A program made the position numbers and the translations under genes. The notes beneath the pieces are model-generated. The model made no database searches, was not told where the DNA came from, and saw nothing but the letters and a program-made list of their open reading frames with translations. This document shows positions 1 through 11,192 of a stretch of DNA of 64,000 nucleotides, one piece after another. This DNA is from Tautonia sociabilis. Its GTDB lineage: Bacteria; Planctomycetota; Planctomycetia; Isosphaerales; Isosphaeraceae. Every line of letters begins with the position of its first letter. Position 1 is the stretch's first letter. The stretch spans positions 62,001 to 126,000 of the forward strand of contig NZ_RYZH01000006.1 in the NCBI RefSeq assembly GCF_003977685.1, written 5' to 3'.

Positions 1-1065
1 TCGGTCATCCGGGGCCGACGATTCCTCGAGCAGGGGAGGCCCGACCGGGCGCTCTCCTCCGTCATGCATATCCGGGAGAACGGCCCGGGGGCCGGCGAGG
101 CGATGACCGTTGCCGGCATCGCGCTGTTCCGTCTCGGCCAGCCGATCGCGGCCCGTCAGGCCCTCGAGGTCGCCCTCCACTTCCAGCCCAACCAGCCCGA
201 GACGGTCCTTGCCCTCGCATCGCTCTACCTGATGACTGGCGATACCCCTCGGGGGTTGATCCAGCTCCAGAAGGCCGCGACGCTCGCCCCCGACGATCCC
301 CGACCGTGGCTCGAGATGGGGAGGATTCATCATGACCTGGGCGAGTCGGTGAGGGCCGCGACCGCGTTCAGGAAGGCGCTGGATCGGGATCCCGACCTCG
401 TTGAGGCTCGCATCGGCGAGCTCACCAGCCTGCTCAACAGCGCCCAGGTGGAGGAGGCCACCCCGAGGATCGCCGAGGCGCTGGCTCGGCTCCCGGAGGA
501 CCCGAACGTTCTTGGACTGGCCGCCCGGCACGCCTTCGAACTGGGGGACCAGCCTCGGGCGGCCGAGTTCTCCTCGGCCAGCCTCGCCCTCGACCCGGAC
601 AACGTCGAGGCGCTGCTCGTCCGAGCCCGGTTGAGCCACGCCTCCGATCGGCTGGAGGAGGCCCTCGCCGATCTGGAGCGCGTCACGGCGTTGCGCCCCA
701 ACAACCTCGGCGCGCTGCAATTGCTCGGCACGGTTCAGACCCGACTCGGGAGGGCCGAGGAGGCGGCCCGGACCATGACCCGACACGGCCAGGCCCACGA
801 ACGTGCCCTTCGGATGAACGAACTGGCGATGGAGATCGCCTCACGTCCCGACGACCCCGGGCTCCGCTGGCAGATGGGTAAGCTCGCCCAGGAGGGGGGA
901 TCAACGGTGCTCGCCCGACGGTGCTACGCCGCCGCCCTGATGCTCGACCCGAACTATCGCCCGGCGCTCGACGGTCTGGCCTCCCTGGGCATCGACCCGG
1001 AGGAGACGCCCTCGGGGGCCTTCGCCTCGGCGCTCGACGGAGGTGCGACGGGGCCTCTCCCCTGA
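1..1065 (+). CDS. TPR-repeat protein, 5' end outside window
   Basis: The reading frame is open from base 1 to the stop at 1065 with no stop upstream of the ATG at 64, so the gene very probably begins before the window and the visible part is its last ~354 codons. The protein is built of successive tetratricopeptide helix pairs (A-x-x-x-G-x-x-x-A-A patterns, for example ALALDPDN-like and AATLAPDDPRPWLEMG stretches). TPR arrays are protein-interaction scaffolds; no catalytic domain is visible in this part. It converges on pheT with a 13-nt gap. The true N-terminus and any fused domain cannot be seen from here. Confidence 0.82.
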   Translation, partial: SVIRGRRFLEQGRPDRALSSVMHIRENGPGAGEAMTVAGIALFRLGQPIAARQALEVALHFQPNQPETVLALASLYLMTGDTPRGLIQLQKAATLAPDDPRPWLEMGRIHHDLGESVRAATAFRKALDRDPDLVEARIGELTSLLNSAQVEEATPRIAEALARLPEDPNVLGLAARHAFELGDQPRAAEFSSASLALDPDNVEALLVRARLSHASDRLEEALADLERVTALRPNNLGALQLLGTVQTRLGRAEEAARTMTRHGQAHERALRMNELAMEIASRPDDPGLRWQMGKLAQEGGSTVLARRCYAAALMLDPNYRPALDGLASLGIDPEETPSGAFASALDGGATGPLP

Positions 1066-1078
1066 GCAGAGCGGGGTC

Positions 1079-3100
<2,022 letters not shown>

Positions 3101-3169
3101 GGCGATGGGCTTCTGCGGGGCGGGGTCGGTCGGGGATCGGGGGAATCGGTTCTCCCCGTCAGTCGACGG

Positions 3170-3409
3170 TCAGGAGCCGGCCTGCTCGGCGTAGGCGCGG
3201 ACGTCGGCGATGGCCTGCTCGATCGACTCGCGACGCCATCCGGTCAGGGCGGAATCGAGGGTCCGAGTCAGGTGGTGGACGAGCTGCTCGGCGGCGTCGG
3301 TCGGGCTCTCCCCTTCGGCCCGGATCTCGGGGAAATCGCGGTGGTGGGCCGAGGAGAGCCCGGCGGTGGCGCCGGGGGAGACGATCACACGTTCATCGCC
3401 GGTGGACAT
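3170..3409 (-). CDS. Small acidic protein between pheS and pheT, unknown
   Basis: A 79-residue ORF starting at ATG 3409 (MSTGDERVIVSPGATAGLSS) and lying on the operon strand between pheS and pheT. It looks coding rather than random: the C-terminal half is a plausible pair of amphipathic helices (DAAEQLVHHLTRTLDSALTG, then ESIEQAIADVRAYAEQ) and an upstream purine-rich AGAGGACCCGACG can serve as ribosome-binding site. An in-frame extension to 3601 exists but would overlap pheS, so I prefer the inner start. No domain is recognised; the second half faintly recalls small DUF proteins of planctomycetes. Position suggests co-transcription with the PheRS subunits. Confidence 0.6.
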   Translation of the reverse strand: MSTGDERVIVSPGATAGLSSAHHRDFPEIRAEGESPTDAAEQLVHHLTRTLDSALTGWRRESIEQAIADVRAYAEQAGS

Positions 3410-3525
3410 CGTCGGGTCCTCTGGTGCTCGGGCTCCATGAGGGGGAGGCTTGACGAGGTTGATGCCTCCGAGGCGAGGGCCGGTCGGGAGCAAGCTCGGG
3501 GCCGTGCGGGCTCGATTCGGGCGGC

Positions 3526-4521
3526 TCAGAACTGAGAGAGGAAACGCACATCGTTGGTCGTGAACAGCCGGATATCGTCGATCCCGTGCTTGCGCATGCA
3601 AAGCCGCTCGACGCCGAGGCCGAAGGCGAAACCGGTAACCTCCTCCGGATCGTAGCCGACGGCGCGGAGCACGTCGGGATCGACCATGCCGGCCCCCCCC
3701 ATTTCAACCCAACGATCGCCACCGTGCCAGAGCATGTCCACCTCCACGCTTGGCTCGGTGAAGGGGAAGAAGCTCGGGCGGAACCGAATCTTCACGTCCG
3801 TCCCGAGGTAGCCCTCGGCGAAGAGCCGGAGCGTGCTCTTGAGGTGAGCCATCGTGACGCCCCGATCGACCATCAGCCCCTCGATCTGGTGGAACATGAA
3901 CGAGTGGGTCGGGTCGACCGCGTCCGGCCGGTAGACCCGGCCGATGGCGACGATCCGCACCGGCGGGGGCTGGCGTTCCATCACCCGGATCTGGATCGTG
4001 CTGGTCTGGCTGCGCAGCAGGGCGCCGTCGCTGAGGTAGAAGTTGTCGGCCGGATCCCGGGCCGGGTGGGCGGGCGGGATGTTCAACGCCTCGAAGTTGT
4101 GAAAGACGTCCTCGACCTCTGGGCCGCGAGCGACGCCGAACCCGAGCCGGCCGAACAGGTCGATCAGCTCGTCGGCCGTCTGCGTCAGCGGGTGCCGGTG
4201 CCCGAGCCGGGGGCGGGGGGTGCCGGGCAGGGTGACATCGAGGCCTGAGGCCGCCGCCGGGCGATCGACGCGGGCCTTGGCCGATTCCCAGGCCGCCTCG
4301 AGCGCCGTTTTGACCGCGTTGAACCGCTGGCCGTAGTCCTTCCGGGCCGAGGGCTCGACCTGCTTGAGCCGTTGCTGGGCGGCCTTGATCTTCCCCTGCT
4401 TCTGCCCGAGGTACTCGATGCGGGCGGCCTCAACCGCCTCGGGGCTCCCCGCTTCGCGAAAGGCGGCCAGTCCGGCGGCCTCCAGCGCATCGAGTTCGGC
4501 GATCGCCTCGGAGAGTTCCAT
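3526..4521 (-). CDS. pheS: Phenylalanyl-tRNA synthetase alpha subunit
   Basis: Catalytic alpha chain of phenylalanyl-tRNA synthetase, 331 aa, normal for the family (about 330-350). Residues 1-90 form the N-terminal coiled coil that grips tRNA-Phe ([20 protein letters not shown]). The class II core follows: motif 1 region around [15 protein letters not shown], motif 2 around [15 protein letters not shown] and motif 3 [20 protein letters not shown] near the C-terminus. [10 protein letters not shown] and [10 protein letters not shown] are the usual substrate-pocket stretches. It sits between rplT (123-nt gap) and the 79-aa ORF, in the classic infC-rpmI-rplT-pheST order. Confidence 0.97.
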   Translation of the reverse strand: MELSEAIAELDALEAAGLAAFREAGSPEAVEAARIEYLGQKQGKIKAAQQRLKQVEPSARKDYGQRFNAVKTALEAAWESAKARVDRPAAASGLDVTLPGTPRPRLGHRHPLTQTADELIDLFGRLGFGVARGPEVEDVFHNFEALNIPPAHPARDPADNFYLSDGALLRSQTSTIQIRVMERQPPPVRIVAIGRVYRPDAVDPTHSFMFHQIEGLMVDRGVTMAHLKSTLRLFAEGYLGTDVKIRFRPSFFPFTEPSVEVDMLWHGGDRWVEMGGAGMVDPDVLRAVGYDPEEVTGFAFGLGVERLCMRKHGIDDIRLFTTNDVRFLSQF

Positions 4522-4644
4522 CAGTCAGTTCGGATGGGAAGGCGCCCACCCGCTCTCGCTCGGGGGGGAGAGGGGGCGGCGCCCTCCTCGGTGGTGGGAT
4601 TCATCGTGGTGGGGCCGGGACCGAGTCGGCTCGGGCGGCGAGGC

Positions 4645-5031
4645 TCAGGCCGAGGCGGCGGCCGGGATGGCGCCGACCTCCTGGAGCTTGGCCCGCACGC
4701 GGTTGGCGATCGCGTCGAAGGTCTCGGGGTCGTGAATCGCCAGCTCGGAGAGGCTCTTGCGGTCGAGCCCGATCTCGCAGAGCCTCAGGCCCTGGATGAA
4801 CCGGCTGTAGCGCAGGCCGCGCATCTCCACGGCGGCGCTAATTCGGGTGATCCAGAGGCGGCGGAACTCGCGCTTCTTGGCCCGACGGTCGCGGAAGGCG
4901 AACATGCCGGCGCGGAGCAGGGTCTCCTTGGCCGTGCGGTAGAGCCGACGACGGCCGCCGACGAAGCCCTTGGCTTCCTTCAACAGGCGCTTCTTGGCCC
5001 GACGACGGGCCGATCCTTTCCTCGCTCGCAT
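4645..5031 (-). CDS. rplT: 50S ribosomal protein L20
   Basis: Ribosomal protein L20, a 23S rRNA-binding early assembly protein of the large subunit. The 128-aa product has the family hallmarks: a very basic N-terminus ([17 protein letters not shown]), the block [20 protein letters not shown], and [19 protein letters not shown]. Slightly longer than the common 115-120 aa, with an Ala-rich tail. In other bacteria L20 is also the autoregulator of the infC-rpmI-rplT operon, so this gene is a candidate effector at the leader structure upstream of infC; that link is inference here. Confidence 0.97.
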   Translation of the reverse strand: MRARKGSARRRAKKRLLKEAKGFVGGRRRLYRTAKETLLRAGMFAFRDRRAKKREFRRLWITRISAAVEMRGLRYSRFIQGLRLCEIGLDRKSLSELAIHDPETFDAIANRVRAKLQEVGAIPAAASA

Positions 5032-5145
5032 CGCTGGGATTCTCGACGATCAGTAGGGCTTGGGTCGGTCGGTCATTCGTTCAACGAGGGTGGACAACCG
5101 GATCGGAAGGCGGATCCGCCCCCTCGGTCGCCATTGGAGGGCCGG

Positions 5146-5451
5146 TCACTCGACTGGGGGAGCGGCGCCTTCCCCTTCGGCCTGCTGTTCGGCCTGGGCC
5201 GCGGCGGCGGCGGCCAGGGCGGTGGCGAATCGGCCGTGACCGGCCTCTCGCCGCTGGAGGGCTCGGCGGAGCTTGGCGGCGACCGCCTTGTTCTGCAGCA
5301 CCACCGGCTTGCGCAGCTTCCGGATGCGCTTGCCGCTCATGTGGCTGTTCAGGTGAGAGGAGCCGCAGCGCTTGTGCACCACCTTGCCGGTGGCGGTCAC
5401 CTTGAAGCGGCGCTTGGTCCCCTTGTGGGTCTTCATCTTCACCGAGGGCAT
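5146..5451 (-). CDS. rpmI: 50S ribosomal protein L35 with C-terminal extension
   Basis: Ribosomal protein L35. Residues 1-63 match the whole family (MPSVKMKTHKGTKRRFKVTA, then SGKRIRKLRKPVVL). The normal protein ends near residue 65; here another ~35 residues follow, first basic (KLRRALQRREAGHGR), then Ala-rich and acidic (ATALAAAAAAQAEQQAEGEG). The tail looks disordered and is probably lineage-specific, but comparison with relatives would be needed to be sure it is not an annotation artefact; the frame is clean to the stop. Lies 114 nt upstream of rplT. Confidence 0.93.
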   Translation of the reverse strand: MPSVKMKTHKGTKRRFKVTATGKVVHKRCGSSHLNSHMSGKRIRKLRKPVVLQNKAVAAKLRRALQRREAGHGRFATALAAAAAAQAEQQAEGEGAAPPVE

Positions 5452-5792
5452 CGTCGTCTGGCCTCTCTTCGCCCGGTCGGCGCCCGCCGGTGCCGGGACC
5501 GGGCCGGCCGCGCTTGGGGCGGTCGAATTCGGGGGAACCTGGCGTCCGAGGAGGGGGCCGGAGGCGAAGCGCCCGCGGCCTGGAGCCGGAAGGGGCCCAT
5601 CGTATCACGCCGACGGGCCGGATCCAATGCCGATCCCTCCCCGAACCTGATGCGATCGTCCCCCAAGCCCGGCCGCCGAGATGCTGCCCAGGCGGCCGTT
5701 GATCGCGAGGACCGACTCCGAGGTGCGGGCTCGGCGGAGAGGGAACGCTGGGGGGAGGGGCGACCCCCCGTCCCCCAGCAGAGAAGATCGGA
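5452..5792 (-). other. infC-rpmI intergenic segment, no gene
   Basis: A 341-nt gap inside the operon, longer than the other internal gaps. I see no coding frame with family resemblance on either strand and no convincing terminator (no T-tract). Presumably it is transcribed as operon spacer; GC-rich inverted segments are present but none stands out. Confidence 0.5.
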
Positions 5793-6320
5793 TCACCGAG
5801 GCGCGACGATCGCCGTCATCCGGCGACCCTCCATCGCAGGCGGCTTCTCGATCTTCGCCACGTCTTCCAAAGCCTGGATGACCTCGTCCAGCACGCGGCG
5901 CCCCTCCTCGATGTGGGCCATCTCCCGGCCCCGGAACAGCACGTTGACGAGCACCTTGTCCTTGTGTTCCAGGAAATCGCGGGCCTTCTTGACCTTGACG
6001 CGGATGTCCTCGTCTCCGGTCTTGGGCCGGACCCGGATCTCCTTCACCTGGACCTGGTGCTGCTTCTGCTTGGCGACCCGCTTCTTCTGTTCATACTTGA
6101 ACTTGCCGAAGTCCATGATCTTGCAGACCGGGGGGCGCTCGTTGGGAGCAACCTCCACCAGGTCCATGTCGGCCTCGCGGGCCAACTCCAGGGCCTTGGA
6201 CGTCGGAATCACGCCGAGCTGGGCCCCGTCGGCTCCGACGACCCGGACCGGCGAGATGCGGATCTGGTCATTGACGCGCTGAGTCTTCTCGCGCTCGGTT
6301 CGGTCAAACGGCGGTCTGAT
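5793..6320 (-). CDS. infC: Translation initiation factor IF-3, probable ATC start
   Basis: IF-3 checks start-codon/initiator-tRNA pairing on the 30S subunit. The 175-aa product starting at 6320 has the N-domain ([34 protein letters not shown]), the linker ([15 protein letters not shown]) and the C-domain ([32 protein letters not shown]). The frame stays open upstream to 6578, but that part has no IF-3 similarity. At 6320 an ATC codon lies 5 nt after a perfect GGGGAGG on the coding strand, and the resulting N-terminus ([20 protein letters not shown]) has family-like length. A rare AUN start for infC is known from E. coli (AUU) and Myxococcus (AUC) and allows IF-3 to repress itself. Confidence 0.93.
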   Translation of the reverse strand: MRPPFDRTEREKTQRVNDQIRISPVRVVGADGAQLGVIPTSKALELAREADMDLVEVAPNERPPVCKIMDFGKFKYEQKKRVAKQKQHQVQVKEIRVRPKTGDEDIRVKVKKARDFLEHKDKVLVNVLFRGREMAHIEEGRRVLDEVIQALEDVAKIEKPPAMEGRRMTAIVAPR

Positions 6321-6331
6321 GGCGTCCTCCC
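6318..6331 (-). promoter_or_regulatory. Strong ribosome-binding site deciding the ATC start of infC
   Basis: On the minus strand the bases read GGGGAGGACGCCATC. GGGGAGG is a full Shine-Dalgarno match with 5 nt to the ATC. No ATG, GTG or TTG lies at a comparable distance. Confidence 0.7.
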
Positions 6332-6359
6332 CGGGACGATTCGGCTTCACCTCTGATGG

Positions 6360-6406
6360 GGATGGTTCCTCGCCTCGGCCCGGAGGGAACGGGGCCGAGA
6401 CCATCC
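6360..6406 (-). promoter_or_regulatory. Leader hairpin upstream of infC
   Basis: Two nested helices in the operon leader: 6360-6365 with 6401-6406 (GGATGG/CCATCC), and 6374-6381 with 6392-6399 (CTCGGCCC/GGGCCGAG) closing a 10-nt loop. It lies about 40 nt before the infC ribosome-binding site. In other bacteria this leader binds L20 to control the operon; that role is inferred from position only. Confidence 0.5.
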
Positions 6407-6464
6407 CGCACCCGCGACGCCCGCCCCGATGGCGGGCCGTGTCCTGTCGCAGAGGCAACCCTGA

Positions 6465-6493
6465 TCTATAATCGGTTTCCCCCGCCGTGTCAA
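6465..6493 (-). promoter_or_regulatory. Sigma-70-type promoter of the infC operon
   Basis: On the minus strand: TTGACA (6493-6488), a 17-bp spacer and TATAGA (6470-6465). A start of transcription near 6457 would leave a leader of about 137 nt before infC. This is one of the few AT-containing stretches in the area. Confidence 0.75.
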
Positions 6494-6681
6494 TGGTCCT
6501 GCAATGATCGCAACAATCGCGCCTCCGTCCCAACAGCGCCAGGGGTCGGCCGGATCGACCTCTTCCGGCGCCCGGCATCTCCGGGTCCGCCTCCAGACGG
6601 TCGGTGGTTCGGGAAGGGGAGAGGCGGGGGAAGGAGCCAGAGGGCCGGACGGGAGCGGGGGGATCCCGGTCGTCTCCTCGG

Positions 6682-7338
6682 TTATTCCCGGTACGGGTCG
6701 AGGATCCGGACCCGACGCCCCTCGACCAGGAGCCGGCCGTCGGCGTACAGCGCGATCGCCTCGGGAAGCGCCTGGCGCTCCGCGGCCTGGACCCGGGAGG
6801 CCAGCGTGGCGGGGGTGTCGTCGTCGAGCACGGGGACCGTCCGTTGCAGGATGATCGGCCCGTTGTCGTAGTGCTCGTCCACGAAGTGGACCGAGCAGCC
6901 GGAGACCTTGACCCCTTGCTCGATCGCCGCCTGGTGCACCGCCTCGCCGTGGTATCCCTTGCCGCCGAAGGCCGGCAGCAGGGACGGGTGAACGTTGACG
7001 ATCTTCCCTCGGTAGTCCTCCGGGATCGGCAGCAGGCTGAGGAACCCGGCCAGGACCACGAGGTCGGCCCCGGCCTCCCGGATCGGGGCGAAGATCGCCC
7101 GTTCGTAGGAGGCCGGGTCGAGCCCTGCCTTCCGGACGACCGACGTCGGGATTCCCGCCCGCTCCGCCCGATCGATCGCGCCGACCCCCGGTTTGCTAAC
7201 GATCACCCGGACGATCGAGGCCGACAGCGTCCGCTCGGCGATCCGATCGATCAGGTTCTGCAAGGTCGTGCCTCCCCCCGAGGCCAGGACGGCCAGTCGG
7301 ATCGGGGGATCGGCGATCGGGGGGGTTCGAGGATGCAT
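6682..7338 (-). CDS. purN: Phosphoribosylglycinamide formyltransferase (GART)
   Basis: Transfers a formyl group from 10-formyl-THF to GAR in de novo purine synthesis. The 218-aa protein has the N-terminal glycine-rich start [17 protein letters not shown], the catalytic stretch [20 protein letters not shown] (the family's Asn and His) and the catalytic-Asp loop [13 protein letters not shown]. Length is normal. It starts 3 nt after the ileS stop, so the two genes are almost certainly co-transcribed. Confidence 0.95.
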   Translation of the reverse strand: MHPRTPPIADPPIRLAVLASGGGTTLQNLIDRIAERTLSASIVRVIVSKPGVGAIDRAERAGIPTSVVRKAGLDPASYERAIFAPIREAGADLVVLAGFLSLLPIPEDYRGKIVNVHPSLLPAFGGKGYHGEAVHQAAIEQGVKVSGCSVHFVDEHYDNGPIILQRTVPVLDDDTPATLASRVQAAERQALPEAIALYADGRLLVEGRRVRILDPYRE

Positions 7339-7341
7339 GAC

Positions 7342-10194
7342 TCAGCCGGCCGCCTCGTTCAGGGAGCGAACGACCGCTGAGCACCGGCAGCAGAGGGTCG
7401 GATGCTCCCGGTCTTCCCCCACGCTCGGGCGGAGGTTCCAGCACCGCTCGCACTTCGGGTGCGGGGACCTCCGGGCGAGGAACCAGACCTCTCGGCCGGG
7501 CAGGTCGGTCGCCCCCTCGGGCCGATCCGGGGAGACGACCACGTCGGAGACGATGAACGTGCTCTCCATGTGCCGGCGCAGGTCCGACAGCTTCGCCTGG
7601 AGCTCGGGATTAGGGCTGCCGACCTCGATCAGCGCCTCCTGGTTGCTCCCGATCACCTTGGCTGCCCGAAGCTTTTCCAGATCCCGGAAGACGACCTCGC
7701 GGGCCTCCTGAATGAAGTCCCAGTCCAGGCCGCCGGGGTGGGGGTCGTCGAAGGCGGGATCCGGCTCGGGCCAGGGGGCGAGGTGCACGCTCGGGGCCTT
7801 GGCGGGAGAGTCGGGGATCAGGTCCCACACCTCCTCGCTGGTGTGCGGCATGATCGGCGCGAACAGCCGGGCCAGCGCCGAGTGCAGCCGAGCCATCACG
7901 AACTGCGCCGCGCGGCGGTCGGGGCCGGTGGGGTGCTCGGCATAGAGGCGGTCCTTGAGCACGTCGAGGTAGAAGCTCGACAGGTCGACCGAGCAGAACT
8001 GGTACAGCCGCTGGAAGGCCCGATAGAACTCGAACGACTCGAACGCCGCCGTCGTGTCCCGGATCACCCCGTTGAGCCGGTAGAGGGCCCAGCGGTCGAT
8101 CGGGTGCAAGGTCCCCGGGTCGACCGATTCCGGGTCGAACCGGGCGTAGTCCTCCAGGTTGCCGAGCAGGTAGCGGAAGGTGTTGCGGATCTTCCGGTAG
8201 GCTTCGGAGGCCTCCTTGATCGCCCGCTCGGTCAGCGAGACGTCGTTGGCGTAGTCGAGGCTGGCGACCATCAAGCGGAGCACGTCCGCCCCGTACGTCT
8301 CGGTCGCCTCCACGGCTCCCACGGCGTTGCCGAGCGACTTCGACTGCTTCTGGCCCTTGTCGTCGACCACGAAGCCGTGGGTCAGGACGGTCTCGAACGG
8401 TGCCCGGCCGGTGGTCCCCACGGCGGTGAGGATCGACGATTGGAACCAGCCCCGGTGCTGGTCGGAGCCCTCCAGGTACAGGAACGCCGGGTACGGGCCG
8501 GCGTCGTAGCCCGGCTCCCGGACCACCGATCGGTGGCTGGAGCCGGACTCGAACCAGACGTCGAGGATGTCGGTCCCCTTGCGGAGGAACTCGACCGGGT
8601 GGGCCTCGGTGTCCAGGTCGGGCGGCACGAGGTCGGCGATCGGCCGGTTGAACCAGGCGTCGGCCCCCTCCTTCGCGAAGAGGTCGCGGAAGAAGCGAAC
8701 CGACTCGGCCGTGAGATGATGATAGTCGTTCCGCTCGTCGAACAAGACGGGGATCGGCACTCCCCAGGCCCGCTGCCGGCTGATGCACCAGTCGGGGCGC
8801 TGGCCGACCATCGCCTCGATTCTCGCCTGTCCCCAGGAGGGGAGCCAGCGCACCTGAGTCCGGATCGCCTCCAGCGTCTTCTCGCGCAGGTCGTTCCGGT
8901 CGACGCCGATGAACCACTGCGCCGTGGCCCGGAAGATCACCGGCTTCTTGCTCCGCCAGCCGTGCGGGTAGCTATGCCGGAAGTTGAAGTGGTGATACAG
9001 GCTGCCGTCCGATCGCAGGCGATCGATGATCTTCGGGTTCGCCTCGAAGACCTGGAGCCCGACCAGATCGGCCGGGACCCCGTCGGAATCCTGGAATCGG
9101 CCCGAGGCGTCGACCGGGCTGATGACCGGAAGCCCGTAGGCCAGGCCGGTCCGGTAGTCCTCCGCCCCGTGTCCCGGAGCGGTGTGGACCAGCCCGGTGC
9201 CATCCTCGACCGTGACGTAGTCGGCAAGGACGAACTTGCCGGGCCGATCGATGAAGACGTGCCGGTACGATCCCCCTTCGAGCTCCTTCCCGCTGCAGGT
9301 GCCCAGGATCTCGAACTCGGCGACCTTGCGGAGCCCCATCACCCGATCGACGAGCGGTGCCGCGATGATCGTCCGAGTCTCCGAGCCGGACTCGGGGTCG
9401 ATGTAGCGGAGCCCGGCGTATTCCAGGTTGGGATGGGCGGCGATGGCCACGTTGGCCGGCAGGGTCCAGGGCGTCGTCGTCCAGATCATCGCGTGCCAGG
9501 GGCCGTCTCCCCACCGGGAGGGGACGCCCGAGGTGATCGGGAAGTTGACGTAGATGGACGGCGAGGTGTGCTCGGCGTATTCGAGCTCCGCCTCGGCCAG
9601 CGCGGTGCGGTCGTGGATGTCCCAGTGGATCGGCTTGAGCTGCCGGAAGACGTACCCCCGTTCGACCAGCTCGGCCAGCACGTCCATGATGCCGGCCTCG
9701 TAGCGCGGGTCGAGCGTCAGGTACGGGTCTTCCCAGTGTCCTGACACGCCCAGCCGCTTGAACTGATCGCGCTGGATGGCGACCCACTTCATCGCCTCGG
9801 CCCGGCAAAGATCCCGGATCTCGGCGAAGCTCATCCCGGCCGCCTTCCGGCCCAGGTCCTTGACGACCTTGTGCTCGATGGGCAGGCCGTGGCAATCCCA
9901 GCCGGGGATGTACGGGCTGTCGAACCCACGCATGGTCAGCGACCGGACGACGATGTCCTTGAGCACCTTGTTCAGCAGGTGCCCCATGTGGATGTCGCCG
10001 TTCGCATAGGGAGGCCCGTCGTGCAGGACCCTCCTCGGGGCCCCCGTGCGGGCCTCCCGGATCCGGGCATACAGGCCCATCTCCTCCCACCGGGCCTGGA
10101 TCTGGGGCTCGCGCTGGGTGAGGTTCGCCTTCATCGCGAAGGCGGTCGAGGGCAGGTTCAGTGTGTCTTTGTACTTCTTGGCGTCGGTGGACAT
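7342..10194 (-). CDS. ileS: Isoleucyl-tRNA synthetase
   Basis: Class Ia synthetase charging tRNA-Ile, 950 aa. Visible elements: HIGH motif in GPPYANGDIHMGHLLNK (residues ~60-75), the CP1 editing domain with TTTPWTLPANVAIAAHP, WCISRQRAWGVPIPV, the KMSKS-type loop DKGQKQSKSLGN (~residue 615), the tRNA-binding helical domain, and a C-terminal zinc finger with CxxC pairs (CERCW and CCRC, residues ~905-935). The C-terminal zinc finger marks the bacterial-type IleRS. Located 89 nt downstream of the nucleoside phosphorylase gene and 3 nt upstream of purN. Confidence 0.97.
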   Translation of the reverse strand: MSTDAKKYKDTLNLPSTAFAMKANLTQREPQIQARWEEMGLYARIREARTGAPRRVLHDGPPYANGDIHMGHLLNKVLKDIVVRSLTMRGFDSPYIPGWDCHGLPIEHKVVKDLGRKAAGMSFAEIRDLCRAEAMKWVAIQRDQFKRLGVSGHWEDPYLTLDPRYEAGIMDVLAELVERGYVFRQLKPIHWDIHDRTALAEAELEYAEHTSPSIYVNFPITSGVPSRWGDGPWHAMIWTTTPWTLPANVAIAAHPNLEYAGLRYIDPESGSETRTIIAAPLVDRVMGLRKVAEFEILGTCSGKELEGGSYRHVFIDRPGKFVLADYVTVEDGTGLVHTAPGHGAEDYRTGLAYGLPVISPVDASGRFQDSDGVPADLVGLQVFEANPKIIDRLRSDGSLYHHFNFRHSYPHGWRSKKPVIFRATAQWFIGVDRNDLREKTLEAIRTQVRWLPSWGQARIEAMVGQRPDWCISRQRAWGVPIPVLFDERNDYHHLTAESVRFFRDLFAKEGADAWFNRPIADLVPPDLDTEAHPVEFLRKGTDILDVWFESGSSHRSVVREPGYDAGPYPAFLYLEGSDQHRGWFQSSILTAVGTTGRAPFETVLTHGFVVDDKGQKQSKSLGNAVGAVEATETYGADVLRLMVASLDYANDVSLTERAIKEASEAYRKIRNTFRYLLGNLEDYARFDPESVDPGTLHPIDRWALYRLNGVIRDTTAAFESFEFYRAFQRLYQFCSVDLSSFYLDVLKDRLYAEHPTGPDRRAAQFVMARLHSALARLFAPIMPHTSEEVWDLIPDSPAKAPSVHLAPWPEPDPAFDDPHPGGLDWDFIQEAREVVFRDLEKLRAAKVIGSNQEALIEVGSPNPELQAKLSDLRRHMESTFIVSDVVVSPDRPEGATDLPGREVWFLARRSPHPKCERCWNLRPSVGEDREHPTLCCRCSAVVRSLNEAAG

Positions 10195-10283
10195 GATGCG
10201 ATGGGTTGGTGGGCTCGGGGCGCGCGGCGAGGGCGGGTCGGGGGCGACGGAGGGGCTTCAACCTCGGCCCCGGGGGGATCAAC

Positions 10284-11126
10284 TCAGCAGGGGAGCCGTT
10301 CGATCACCCGGGTGACGATCCGCCGGAGCTTCCCCTCGGCCTCGTCGGCCACGGCGAGGATCTCCTCGATCTTCACCGGCGCCAGGGCGTCGGGCAGGCA
10401 GAGGTCGGTGACGATCGAGAAGCCGAGCACCTTCATCCCGGCGTGGACGGCCACGAGGACCTCGGCGACGGTGGACATGCCGACCACGTCGGCGCCAATC
10501 CCCCGCAAATACCGATACTCGGCCCGGGTTTCCAGGTTCGGGCCGACGATCCCGACGTACACCCCCCGGTGGGCGGGGATCCCCTCCGCCAGGGCGATGC
10601 CGAGGGCGAGCTCCTGCAAGCGATGGTCGTAGGGCTCCAGCATGTCGGGGAACCGGGGGCCGAGCCGGTCGTCGTTCGGGCCGATCAGCGGGTTCACGCC
10701 GGCCAGGCCCGGCAGGTTGATGTGGTCGTCGATGACGACCAGGTCCCCCTTGCGGTGCAGCGGGTTCAGGCCGCCGGCGGCGTTGGAGACGATCAGGATC
10801 TCGCACCCCAGCCCCTTCAGGACCCGGATCGGGAAGGTGATCTCGGCCGGAGAGAATCCCTCGTACAGGTGGAACCTCCCCTCCATCGCCACGACGGGGG
10901 CCCCGGCGAGCGTGCCGCAGACCAGTCGGCCGGCGTGCCCCGCGACTCCGGTCGGGCGGGGGAAATGGGGAATCTCGTCGTACGAGATCATCGCCTCCGC
11001 GGCGATCTCGGACGCGAGCTTCCCCAGGCCGGTTCCCAGGACGATACCGACCCGGGCCGTCCCGGACCATCGGGCGCGGACGACGGAGACGGCGTCCTGG
11101 ACGTCGTCCCAGCGGTGGTGCTGCAT
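10284..11126 (-). CDS. Purine nucleoside phosphorylase, trimeric (PNP/MTAP family)
   Basis: Cleaves purine nucleosides with phosphate to base and ribose-1-phosphate. The 280-aa protein fits the trimeric family: phosphate loop GIVLGTGLGKLA (residues ~27-38), EGRFHLYEG (phosphate/ribose His), VSNAAGGLNP, GPNLETRAEYRYLR (catalytic Glu region) and VGMSTVAEVLVAVHAGM. The base-recognition loop reads FSIVTDLCLPD: where inosine/guanosine-specific enzymes carry Asn, this one has Asp (about residue 241). Asp there is typical of MTAP, which accepts 6-aminopurines, so the substrate range is uncertain. Lies upstream of ileS and purN on the same strand, which fits a purine-salvage role. Confidence 0.92.
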   Translation of the reverse strand: MQHHRWDDVQDAVSVVRARWSGTARVGIVLGTGLGKLASEIAAEAMISYDEIPHFPRPTGVAGHAGRLVCGTLAGAPVVAMEGRFHLYEGFSPAEITFPIRVLKGLGCEILIVSNAAGGLNPLHRKGDLVVIDDHINLPGLAGVNPLIGPNDDRLGPRFPDMLEPYDHRLQELALGIALAEGIPAHRGVYVGIVGPNLETRAEYRYLRGIGADVVGMSTVAEVLVAVHAGMKVLGFSIVTDLCLPDALAPVKIEEILAVADEAEGKLRRIVTRVIERLPC

Positions 11127-11192
11127 CGGGGGGAGTTCCGCTTCAATTCGGCGGGTCGGGGGGACGCCGACGGCCGGACGGCCGGGGGAGGC

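Larger units (their letters stand above)
6321..6681 (-). other. purN-infC intergenic segment: promoter and leader
   Basis: No gene. From 6321 to about 6457 it is the infC leader with its hairpin; 6465-6493 is the promoter; 6494-6681 is the spacer after the purN stop, where I see nothing specific. Confidence 0.6.
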
